Below, in pieces: positions 1 through 5,173 of a stretch of 5,173 bases of DNA. Every line of letters begins with the position of its first letter. Position 1 is the first letter of the stretch. The DNA is from Synergistaceae bacterium (lineage in GTDB: Bacteria > Synergistota > Synergistia > Synergistales > Aminobacteriaceae). The translations under genes were made by a program, and so were the position numbers. Below the pieces are notes generated by a model. The model had not been told where the DNA came from, made no database searches, and was given only the letters and a program-made list of their open reading frames with translations. The DNA lies in contig JAITPZ010000105.1 of the NCBI GenBank assembly GCA_031289165.1, forward strand, positions 1 through 5,173. The letters are read 5' to 3'.

Positions 1-252
1 CGCGTCGATTGAGGATTTGTCGAGCGCCATATCGGCGATCAGCTTTTCGGTGGCGGCTATACCGTAGTCCGAAGGCGTTACATCGGCCTCCGAGACCCTG
101 CGTTTATAAAAACCGACCATTTGCCTCATTCGGTCGATTTTTTTGACGCTGTTGCCGTAGTATTCCGCCTCGTCATATATACAAATCTCCGTGGAAGGTA
201 CAACGACACTTATTCCAGACACTTTTATGTGATGTAACGCGGACGTAGCCAT
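1..252 (-). CDS. 3-oxoacyl-ACP synthase III-like protein (KASIII/FabH superfamily), N-terminal part only
   Basis: This is the first 84 codons of a gene that continues past the left edge. The start is ATG at 252-250, preceded on the minus strand by a purine-rich AGGGGGAA about 5 nt upstream. The translation has the N-terminal pattern of ketoacyl-ACP synthase III-like thiolase-fold enzymes: an opening strand with VSGISVVVPST (residues 11-21), then a VKKIDRMRQMVGFYKRR stretch (about 37-53) matching the family's 'T-GI-ERR' segment, then TPSDYGIAATEKLIAD (about 60-75) and LDKSSID (about 77-83). Family members condense an acyl-CoA with malonyl-ACP or make related acyl transfers in the cytoplasm. 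This divergent type is often found in O-antigen or specialised-metabolite loci. The catalytic Cys-His-Asn residues lie outside the window, so activity and substrate cannot be judged. Family assignment is fairly sure; the exact role is unknown. Confidence 0.8.
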   Translation of the reverse strand, partial: MATSALHHIKVSGISVVVPSTEICIYDEAEYYGNSVKKIDRMRQMVGFYKRRVSEADVTPSDYGIAATEKLIADMALDKSSIDA

Positions 253-432
253 AGAATTTCCCCCTGTCTCTTTCTTACAAGCGCCATTAGGGCGCGCCGA
301 ATTCGACCGCGCGTAAAAAACGCGCCGTCAAGTGGGATAACGCTTTTCTTTTAGGCTGGGCCGCTCAAAACAGCCAAACGCAAATAGGGAAAAAGGAAAA
401 TAATGAAAGGTGTTTTTAGAAAACGATACTAC

Positions 433-460
433 ACTCCGAACTCCGAACTCCGAACTCCGA
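433..460. repeat. 7-bp tandem repeat, four copies
   Basis: Four perfect, contiguous copies of ACTCCGA occupy 433-460, with no interruption. The repeat lies between the synthase gene and its likely promoter, so it would be transcribed as part of that leader. Copy number in such short repeats can vary by slippage; whether it matters here is unknown. Confidence 0.9.
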
Positions 461-579
461 CTAAATTATACATGATTTTTCGGGAATCAAGGGCATTTTG
501 TATGGATTTCTTAAATAAAACGAAACTATCCACAAGCTACCCTTCCCTCCGCGCGATTGTCATTAGCAACGTGAATCGC

Positions 580-608
580 ATTATAGAAGAATTGCGCGCG
601 AAAATCAA
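580..608 (-). promoter_or_regulatory. Candidate sigma70 promoter toward the synthase gene
   Basis: On the minus strand TTGATT (608-603) is followed after exactly 17 bp by a perfect TATAAT (585-580). The predicted start of transcription is near 573, giving a leader of roughly 320 nt before the synthase ATG at 252. The promoter lies 18 bp outside the left end of the IS and points away from it. A second minus-strand TATAAT at 470-465 has no good -35 at the right distance and is a weaker alternative. An inverted repeat at 553-579 overlaps the predicted start point. Confidence 0.5.
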
Positions 609-626
609 ATCAACGCGACAATATAG

Positions 627-644
627 CAGGGCAAACGCATCAAA
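627..644. repeat. Left terminal inverted repeat of the ISAs1-family element
   Basis: This 18-bp sequence pairs with 1393-1410 as an inverted repeat, differing only at the fifth and sixth bases. It contains the TGA stop of the transposase remnant (642-640 on the minus strand), as expected in a compact IS where the gene reaches the terminal repeat. Confidence 0.75.
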
Positions 645-1377
645 CTGCGCCCATTAATTTGAGCAGGTAAATGTTATTCCAACCAGCTTTCTTTCGTTTT
701 CCCTTGATACTGCTCTTTGACGTTTTATCCTGCTTTATGAGATTCAAAGCGAGATGGCGCATGGTCGCCATATTTGTCGAGCTATGATCTTTTCTGTTCC
801 TGGCGTAATCTTCTCTAAAAACTATGCCTAATACCCAATGTAAGCTGTTTTCTATACCCCAGTGCGCACGAACGGATGAGCCAATCATTGAAGCGTCAGC
901 TGGCAGACTGCTGATGTAATACCTGCGCTCTATTGTCGATGAACCATTGATTTCACGCGTGGATTCAATCATGGTTATGCTATGAAGGCCGGGCTATTTA
1001 TCGAGCTTCAGACCTTCCACATCCTCCAGTTTCTCTATGGAAAACACGTATCTGCTTTCCAGCCTGCCATGTCCCTTTTCTATGGAAAAATCTTTAGTAT
1101 GCGAGACGCCGCTGAATGAATTTTTCTTTTCCCAATTAAAAAGATATTGTACTGAATCTAAACTGTTCTTCTGGTTGCCCTTTAGTGCCAATACATAATC
1201 TCCGCCACCATCAAGAATATTCTGAGCAATGTCGGTCTGAGAACCCATCGCGTCTATCGTCACAATACAGCCCTCAATATCCAGAAGCGACAGTAGCTGC
1301 GGGATAGCTATTATTTCATTTGATTTCTCCTCAGTCTCAACCTGTCCCATTACAATTCCATTATGCATCCTTTGCAA
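640..1377 (-). pseudogene. ISAs1-family transposase, 5'-truncated and interrupted by an amber codon
   Basis: This is the C-terminal two-thirds or so (about 245 codons) of an ISAs1-family DDE transposase. The visible signature begins in the RNase H-like core with MGQVETEEKSNEIIAIPQLLSLLDIEG, then TIDAMG (carrying the second acidic catalytic residue), GGDYVLALKGNQ, and after the interruption MIESTREING, RRYYISSLPAD, HWGIENSLHW and the C-terminal KGKRKKAGW. Two lesions are plain. The N-terminal domain and first catalytic Asp region are absent: upstream in frame there is a TAG at 1383-1381, only a TTG at 1377 could start translation, and the right inverted repeat follows at once. An in-frame TAG at 996-994 splits the rest, at a place where relatives usually have Trp before PGL (TGG to TAG). 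The usual HWVLD motif also reads HWVLG. It is a dead gene. Confidence 0.9.
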
Positions 1378-1392
1378 TACCTAATTACTCTT

Positions 1393-1410
1393 TTTGATGC
1401 GTTTCTCCTG
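1393..1410. repeat. Right terminal inverted repeat of the ISAs1-family element
   Basis: On the minus strand this reads CAGGAGAAACGCATCAAA, matching the left end at 627-644 in 16 of 18 positions. The recognisable transposase coding sequence begins within about 30 bp of its inner edge, which locates the internal deletion between here and roughly position 1360. Confidence 0.75.
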
Positions 1411-1428
1411 ATCATATCTCCATTGTTA

Positions 1429-1456
1429 TTGACAACCTCCGAAGAGCCCTTAAACT
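1429..1456 (+). promoter_or_regulatory. Candidate sigma70 promoter of the TRAP operon
   Basis: A perfect TTGACA -35 box (1429-1434) is followed after 16 bp by TAAACT (1451-1456), which matches the -10 consensus at four of six positions. Transcription would start near 1463, giving a leader of about 40-60 nt. The promoter begins 18 bp outside the right end of the IS, so it belongs to the host sequence and is not carried by the element. Confidence 0.55.
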
Positions 1457-1471
1457 GAACACCGTATGCGG

Positions 1472-1494
1472 GTCTCTCCGCTGCGGCGGAGGAC
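1472..1494 (+). promoter_or_regulatory. Leader hairpin over the upstream ribosome binding site of the TRAP operon
   Basis: GTC plus CTCCGC (1472-1481, with one bulged T at 1475) pairs with GCGGAGGAC (1486-1494) around a TGCG loop, giving nine base pairs, mostly GC. The right arm includes GGAGGA (1488-1493), the Shine-Dalgarno sequence that would serve the in-frame ATG at 1501. A second Shine-Dalgarno, AGGGAGGG (1511-1518), lies free just downstream and serves the ATG at 1525. The fold may damp the first start or stabilise the mRNA end; there is no T-run, so it is not a classical terminator. Confidence 0.45.
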
Positions 1495-1524
1495 GCGACG
1501 ATGAACGAAAAGGGAGGGTTTTTT

Positions 1525-2622
1525 ATGACGGAGTTTTACACTGCGGGCGGTATGACGGACGGAGTATGGAAGAGCAGGATGTGGAAAATCGGGATTTCGG
1601 CTCTCATTATTTTTATTGTGGTGGCGTGTTTTTCGGTTGCGGCGGGCGCGACCGAGACGAAGGTGAAGATGTCCTTTACGGGGCCGGCGGACGCTAAGAC
1701 GAATGCGCTTTACTATTTCGTCGAGCGGTTCACGAAGTATGCGGAGGAGGGGACCAGGGGGCGCGTGACGTTCGAGCTCTACCCTGACGGACAGCTCGGG
1801 TCCGAGCAGGAGCGCATGGAGCTTCTGACGAAGTCCGGGCTCAACCAGCCTCTGGCGGACGTCGCCTCCTTCGCGGGGCTCGCTCCGATTCTTCCGGAGC
1901 TTTACGCGTCGTCCGTCCCCTTCATGTTCAACAGCTACGAGGCGGCGCACGCCTTCTTCGACGAGGGCGAATACTGGAAGAAACTGGCGGCGCTTTTTAC
2001 TGAACGCGCGGGCGGCGTTCTGCTGAACGCCGTCGAGGAGGGCGGCTTTCTGGCCTTCACCAACGCGAAGCGCGAGCTGAAAAGCCCCGCGGACTTTCAG
2101 GGGTTGAAATTCCGGGGAATGGACGAGGGGCAGCTCGCCATCTTCCAGGCCTTCGGGGCCAGCGGTACGCCCATTCCGTGGGGCGAGCTCTACCTCGCGC
2201 TCAAATCGGGCGTGGTCGAGGGGCAGATGAACCCGGCCATGTACATCATCATCGGCAGCCTGTTCGAGGTTCAGAAGTATATGACTCTCGCCAACATCCA
2301 ATATTCCGACCAGTTCCTCGTGTTCAACGGCGACCTGTTCAATTCTTTTTCGGCGGAGGATCAGCAGGCGGTCCGCGCCGCCGCCGCGAAGGCCAATAAG
2401 GAAACGCGGGCCTGGATTGAGGTCGAGGACCTGAACCAGATCGAGTTCCTGAAGCAGCAGGGCATGCAGGTCTACACGCCGACGGCGGAGGAGATGGGGC
2501 AGTTCCGCAGCTTGGGGCAGCCCGGCTACATCGAATGGCTGAAGAGCCGGGTGCCGCAGGACTGGATCGACCTGGCGCTGAAAGAGGCCGAGGCGGCCAA
2601 CGCAAAGACGGCCAAAAAGTAG
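1525..2622 (+). CDS. TRAP transporter substrate-binding protein (DctP family)
   Basis: This is the extracytoplasmic solute receptor of a TRAP transporter, which binds an organic acid, often a carboxylate, and delivers it to the membrane subunits encoded next. From ATG 1525 it is 365 aa, including an N-terminal export signal. A charged stretch (KSRMWK, ending about residue 21) precedes the hydrophobic core ISALIIFIVVACFSVAAG, with possible cleavage after AGA or, if lipidated, before Cys35. Family hallmarks follow: YPDGQLGSEQERME (about 84-97), LKFRGM with the carboxylate-binding Arg197, the PWGELYLALKSGVVEGQMNP block with Asn236, and EVQKYMTLA. Length is normal for the family once the N-terminal extension is allowed for. 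Three in-frame starts are possible: 1501 (GGAGGA, within a hairpin), 1525 (AGGGAGGG, 6-nt spacing, preferred) and 1579 (weak site, but the most compact signal peptide). It is the first gene of the operon. Substrate unknown. Confidence 0.93.
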   Translation: MTEFYTAGGMTDGVWKSRMWKIGISALIIFIVVACFSVAAGATETKVKMSFTGPADAKTNALYYFVERFTKYAEEGTRGRVTFELYPDGQLGSEQERMELLTKSGLNQPLADVASFAGLAPILPELYASSVPFMFNSYEAAHAFFDEGEYWKKLAALFTERAGGVLLNAVEEGGFLAFTNAKRELKSPADFQGLKFRGMDEGQLAIFQAFGASGTPIPWGELYLALKSGVVEGQMNPAMYIIIGSLFEVQKYMTLANIQYSDQFLVFNGDLFNSFSAEDQQAVRAAAAKANKETRAWIEVEDLNQIEFLKQQGMQVYTPTAEEMGQFRSLGQPGYIEWLKSRVPQDWIDLALKEAEAANAKTAKK

Positions 2623-2666
2623 CGCGGGCGTCTGTGAACGGACTCGATGCGAATACAACCGATTCG

Positions 2667-3176
2667 ATGCAAATGACGAAAGAAAACAGGGTAACAGCCC
2701 TCTGTCGGGGACTGGAGCTTATAAGCGCCGTCGTCGCGGTGTTCCTGCTGATCGTGAACGTGGGGGACATCGTGCTGGGCATCGTCATGCGCTACATCTT
2801 CGCTCAGTCGATCATCTGGACGGAGGAGGTGGCCCGCTACTCGCTGGTGTGGATGGCGATGTTGGGCGCGGCGGGCGCGTGCGCGCGGGGAGACCAGATG
2901 GCGGTGGACTTCCTCGTACCTCACTTTCCGCGTCCGCTCAGGATCGTCGCCGAGTTTCTGCGCGTGGGGGTGCAGGTCTGCATCCTGCTGGTGCTGACAG
3001 GGTTCGGAATACAGAACGTGGGGGGAACCTGGCAAATGAAAACGATGGCGCTGGGCATCCCGAAGGCCATTCCCCTGATGGCCGTGCCTATCGGAATGTC
3101 CATGCTGCTGGTGCAGGTTCTGGCGCAGGAGTGGCGCGACCGGATCAAAAATGAACGGGAAGGAGCCGCGCCATGA
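2667..3176 (+). CDS. TRAP transporter small permease subunit (DctQ family)
   Basis: This is the small, four-helix inner-membrane subunit that partners the large DctM-type subunit. From ATG 2667 it is 169 aa. Hydrophobic segments lie at about 18-41, 58-73, 92-116 and 133-153. The family signature follows helix 1: RYIF (42-45), then WTEEVARYSLVWMAMLGAA (51-69) with the conserved Trp, Glu pair and Arg57, then an acidic DQMAVDFL stretch. The start is uncertain: none of GTG 2634, ATG 2667 or ATG 2673 has a clear Shine-Dalgarno. An earlier in-frame ATG at 2535 would overlap the binding-protein gene by 88 nt and add non-family sequence. GTG 2634, only 11 nt after the upstream stop, could depend on translational coupling. 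The 3' end overlaps the DctM start in ATGA. Identity is firm; only the start is open. Confidence 0.9.
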   Translation: MQMTKENRVTALCRGLELISAVVAVFLLIVNVGDIVLGIVMRYIFAQSIIWTEEVARYSLVWMAMLGAAGACARGDQMAVDFLVPHFPRPLRIVAEFLRVGVQVCILLVLTGFGIQNVGGTWQMKTMALGIPKAIPLMAVPIGMSMLLVQVLAQEWRDRIKNEREGAAP

Positions 3177-4465
3177 CCGGATTTCTGTTTCTGGTTTTCT
3201 TTTTCTGCCTGATGCTGCTGGGAATACCCCTTTACGCGTCGCTGACCTTCATCGGGCTGACGGGCATTCTCTACACGGGCGACCTGTCGCTGCTGCGCGT
3301 CATTCCTCAGCAGTTTTTCGGGGGAATGGACGTGTTCACCCTCATGGCGATTCCCTTCTTCATCCTGACGGGCATACTGATGAACTGCACGGGCCTGACC
3401 GACCGGCTGATCGACTTCAGCCGCCTCATCGTGGGGTCCGTCCGCGGGGGACTGGGCTACGTCAACGTGGTGGGCGGCATCATCCTCGCCGGCGTCAACG
3501 GAAGCGCGGCGGCCGACGCCTCGGCGCTGGGCTCCATCCTCATCCCCGCCATGAAGAAGGAGGGATTCCCCGGGTCCTACGCGGCGGGGCTGACCGCGGC
3601 CAGCTCCCTCATCGGTCCCATCATTCCGCCCAGCATCTTCATGATCATCTACGCCTCCATGACCAACACCTCCATTGGGGGGATGTTCGCCGCCGGCGTG
3701 GTGCCGGGGGTCGTCCTCGGGCTTGCCTTCATGTCGCTCAACTGGATTTACGTCCGTCGCTGCAATATCCCCATAACGGACGTCGAGGCCGTCAGAGGGC
3801 AGAAACTGGCGATCCTGAAACGCTCGTTCCTCGCGCTGCTGGCGCCCGTCATCATCATCGGCGGGATCGTGACCGGGATCGTCACTCCGACGGAATCCGG
3901 GGCGCTGGCCGTGACGTACTGCCTGCTGTGCGGGGCATTCATCACGCGCCGGCTGTCGCTCCGCGCCGCGTGGGATGCGCTTTATGAGACGGTGCGCCTG
4001 TCGAGCGCCATCTTCCTTATCATGGGCGCGGCCACCGTTGTGGGGTGGCTCCTGAAGTGGGAGCGCGTGACGCAGCAGTTTGGGCAGATCGTCACGGACA
4101 TGGGCCTTCTGGGACATCCGTGGCTGCTGATGATCTTTCTGAGCTGCGTCATCTTTCCGATAGGCATGTTCATGGAGGAGGTCGCCGTCCTGACGCTGCT
4201 GACGCCGGTTTTCGCGCCGCTCGCGCTGAAGGCGGGGATCAATCCCTTCCACTTCGGGATCGTGATGACGCTGAACGTCACCATCGCGCTGATCACGCCG
4301 CCCGTGGGGGCCTGCAACTACATCGTCGCCGCAGTGGGGCGGGTGCCGCTGGGGGACGTTTTCCGCGCTATATGGCCGTTTATCCTGGTCGCCATGCTGG
4401 TGCTGTTCCTGATCATCTCGTTCCCCTTCCTGACCGTGACCCTGCCCCGCGTGATGGGTTTTTAA
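3173..4465 (+). CDS. TRAP transporter large permease subunit (DctM family)
   Basis: This is the large membrane subunit that forms the transport pathway and couples solute uptake to an ion gradient, usually Na+. It is 430 aa, the usual length, and rich in long hydrophobic segments consistent with 11-13 helices plus re-entrant hairpins. Conserved blocks are all present: FTLMAIPFFILTG near residue 60, GVNGSAAADASALGS (from 107), IPAMKKEGFPGSYAAGLTAASSLIGPIIPPS (Pro152-Pro153), PTESGA (239-244) in the second half, and LITPPVGACNY (Pro376-Pro377). The two internal IPP/TPP blocks reflect the inverted-repeat architecture of the fold. The start is well supported by AAGGAG (3160-3165) seven nt upstream and by the 4-nt ATGA overlap with the DctQ gene, which implies coupled translation. 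There is no sign of damage. The substrate cannot be inferred from this subunit. Confidence 0.96.
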   Translation: MTGFLFLVFFFCLMLLGIPLYASLTFIGLTGILYTGDLSLLRVIPQQFFGGMDVFTLMAIPFFILTGILMNCTGLTDRLIDFSRLIVGSVRGGLGYVNVVGGIILAGVNGSAAADASALGSILIPAMKKEGFPGSYAAGLTAASSLIGPIIPPSIFMIIYASMTNTSIGGMFAAGVVPGVVLGLAFMSLNWIYVRRCNIPITDVEAVRGQKLAILKRSFLALLAPVIIIGGIVTGIVTPTESGALAVTYCLLCGAFITRRLSLRAAWDALYETVRLSSAIFLIMGAATVVGWLLKWERVTQQFGQIVTDMGLLGHPWLLMIFLSCVIFPIGMFMEEVAVLTLLTPVFAPLALKAGINPFHFGIVMTLNVTIALITPPVGACNYIVAAVGRVPLGDVFRAIWPFILVAMLVLFLIISFPFLTVTLPRVMGF

Positions 4466-4467
4466 CA

Positions 4468-4499
4468 GGGGGCGTCTCCCCCATTGGAGAGGCGCTCCC
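4468..4499. terminator. Bulged hairpin between convergent genes, probable terminator
   Basis: The hairpin begins two bases after the DctM stop. GGGGGCG plus TCTCC (4468-4479) pairs with GGAGA (4486-4490) and CGCTCCC (4493-4499), giving twelve base pairs including one GU, a two-base GG bulge and a six-base loop CCCATT. On the plus strand it is followed by a weak T-rich tail (gtttcaattt), and on the minus strand by no T-run. It lies in the 50-bp gap between the operon and the convergent hydrolase gene, the expected place for a terminator, though the poor tail leaves Rho-dependent ending possible. Confidence 0.5.
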
Positions 4500-4515
4500 G
4501 CGTTTCAATTTCGCC

Positions 4516-5173
4516 TCAGCGTAAAATGTACTTTTCCAGCGCCAGAGCGACCCCGTCGCGGTCGTTGGACGCCGTGAGGCCGTCCGTCGCGTTCCGTGCC
4601 TCCTCGCAGGCATTCGCCATGGCGAACGAAAGCCCGGCCTCCCCGAACATCGGAATATCGTTGATGTAGTCGCCGAATACGCAGATCTCCTCTTTTTTGA
4701 AGCCCGTGATCCGGGCCAGCTCCCTCACCCCGTACCCCTTGTCGACACCCAACGCCAGCACCTCCATCAGCGTCGCGGAGGAGAAGGTGTACGCGAGTCC
4801 CCGGAAGTCCCTCAGAAATTCCTCTACTCCGGTCCTTTCTTTCTCGTCCAGGCGATAGAGCAGCACCTTGTGGATGGGGCTTCGCAGGGCGTTTTCGTGG
4901 TCGTCGTCGAAGGAGCGAAGCGGTATTTCCTCCACTCCGGCCGCGGCCGCGATTTTATTGTAGTTGGTAAACCTGTCGATGCACCTTCCGTCCCGCGAAA
5001 AAAAACCGCCCTCCGGCCCCAGAGCGCAGTAGTCGAGACCAATGCGGGCGCAGAAGGAGAAAAAACGCCTCGCGTCATCCACGGGAAGCAGTTTCTGGTG
5101 GAGCACCCTGTTTCCGTCCGGGTCCACAATCGCGGCGCCGTTGCCCGATATGAAGGGAACGTCCGGTTCGATG
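4516..5173 (-). CDS. Cof-type HAD-IIB family hydrolase (phosphatase), N terminus outside window
   Basis: The last 219 codons of a HAD-superfamily phosphatase are visible; the gene continues past the right edge. The reading frame stays open upstream of the in-frame GTG at 5127, and FISGNGAAIVDPDGNRVLH there matches the typical 'ItaNGA-i-d--G' block, so that GTG is internal and not the start. In the visible part the mobile cap region comes first, then HKVLLY, EVLALGVDKGYG with the conserved Lys (visible residue 145, motif III), and GDYINDIPMF (Asp168, Asn171, Asp172, motif IV) that binds Mg2+, ending with SFAMANA and DGVALALEKYI. The nucleophile Asp motif (DxDGT) should lie in the missing roughly 50-60 residues. 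Relatives dephosphorylate sugar phosphates, flavin precursors or similar small molecules in the cytoplasm; no substrate can be chosen here. It is convergent with the TRAP operon, so probably functionally unrelated. Confidence 0.92.
   Translation of the reverse strand, partial: IEPDVPFISGNGAAIVDPDGNRVLHQKLLPVDDARRFFSFCARIGLDYCALGPEGGFFSRDGRCIDRFTNYNKIAAAAGVEEIPLRSFDDDHENALRSPIHKVLLYRLDEKERTGVEEFLRDFRGLAYTFSSATLMEVLALGVDKGYGVRELARITGFKKEEICVFGDYINDIPMFGEAGLSFAMANACEEARNATDGLTASNDRDGVALALEKYILR

Larger units (their letters stand above)
253..626. other. Intergenic region with promoter and inverted repeats, no convincing gene
   Basis: About 370 bp between the synthase start and the left end of the IS hold no gene I can support. 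Visible content: inverted repeats at 281-295 and 305-329, a four-copy 7-bp tandem repeat at 433-460, an inverted repeat at 553-579 and a minus-strand promoter candidate at 580-608. The stretch most likely serves as upstream regulatory and leader DNA for the minus-strand synthase gene. A short plus-strand reading frame beginning at 403 runs through the tandem repeat and into the IS end, so it is not credible as a gene. Confidence 0.6.
627..1410 (-). mobile_element. Internally deleted ISAs1-family insertion sequence (784 bp)
   Basis: The element is bounded by an 18-bp imperfect inverted repeat: 627-644 (CAGGGCAAACGCATCAAA) and 1393-1410, which reads CAGGAGAAACGCATCAAA on the minus strand, 16 of 18 identical. 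Between them lies one minus-strand transposase remnant of the ISAs1 (DDE) family, whose stop codon falls inside the left repeat. Full ISAs1-type elements are about 1.2-1.4 kb, so several hundred bp are missing, and the loss is from the transposase 5' end just inside the right repeat. No matching 8-10 bp target duplication is visible (gacaatatag on the left against atcatatctc on the right), which fits an old insertion. With intact ends but no working enzyme, it could move only if a related transposase acted on it in trans. Confidence 0.8.

Noticed and set aside
305..329. Inverted repeat as an intrinsic terminator
   Set aside because: No T-run follows on either strand, and no gene ends beside it; it is better described as a leader or operator-like structure.
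403..657. 84-aa plus-strand reading frame with an AAGGA-like ribosome site
   Set aside because: It passes through the 7-bp tandem repeat and runs into the terminal repeat and 3' end of the IS. The translation resembles no family I know and shows no domain features.
617..1420. Target-site duplication flanking the IS
   Set aside because: The bases adjoining the two ends (gacaatatag and atcatatctc) do not match at any 8-10 bp offset beyond chance.
1450..2658. 402-codon minus-strand open frame opposite the binding-protein gene
   Set aside because: It is a shadow of a GC-rich gene. Its Arg/Leu/Val-rich translation has no recognisable motif, while the plus strand has clear TRAP receptor signatures.
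3151..3987. 278-codon plus-strand frame overlapping the start of DctM
   Set aside because: It is an out-of-frame shadow of DctM with Arg/His/Gly-rich low-complexity translation. The DctM frame has all the family motifs.
2921..4252. 443-codon minus-strand open frame opposite the DctQ and DctM genes
   Set aside because: Its translation is dominated by His, Asp, Arg, Gln and Glu, typical of antisense reading of membrane-protein codons, and the plus strand is plainly coding.
5125..5127. GTG at 5127 as the start of the HAD hydrolase
   Set aside because: The frame continues upstream with the conserved SGNGA block, so the GTG is an internal Val codon and the true start is outside the window.

Overview
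This window reads as a piece of a moderately GC-rich bacterial chromosome. It carries two truncated genes at its edges, a decayed insertion sequence, and one complete three-gene TRAP transporter operon. The organism cannot be named from this sequence. The tripartite TRAP operon, the ISAs1-family relic and the Gram-negative-style binding protein would suit a Synergistota-like or proteobacterial anaerobe, but that is only a guess. Two DNA textures are visible: positions 1-1440 are mixed to AT-rich, while the transporter and the hydrolase (1500-5173) are clearly GC-rich.

Layout. Positions 1-252 (minus) hold the N-terminal 84 codons of a ketoacyl-ACP synthase III-like enzyme that runs off the left edge. 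Positions 253-626 have no convincing gene. This stretch holds a 7-bp tandem repeat, several small inverted repeats and a good minus-strand promoter candidate that would give the synthase a leader of about 320 nt. Positions 627-1410 are a 784-bp internally deleted ISAs1-family element. Both 18-bp terminal inverted repeats survive, but the N-terminal part of the transposase is gone and the remainder is broken by an in-frame amber codon. A sigma70-like promoter lies just outside the right end of the element (1429-1456), followed by a short leader with a strong hairpin over one of two possible ribosome binding sites.

The TRAP operon (about 1525-4465, plus) encodes a periplasmic or lipid-anchored substrate-binding protein (DctP type), the small membrane subunit (DctQ type) and the large membrane subunit (DctM type). 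The last two genes overlap at ATGA. The binding protein should capture an organic acid outside the inner membrane and hand it to the DctQ/DctM complex, which imports it using an ion gradient; the substrate is not readable from sequence. A bulged hairpin at 4468-4499 separates the operon from a convergent minus-strand gene, a Cof-type HAD-IIB phosphatase whose N terminus lies beyond the right edge.

No clearly new biological system was found. The points most worth a second look are the deleted IS with intact ends sitting between two outward-pointing promoters, the leader hairpin and double start of the binding protein, its possible lipobox, and the structured upstream region of the synthase gene.
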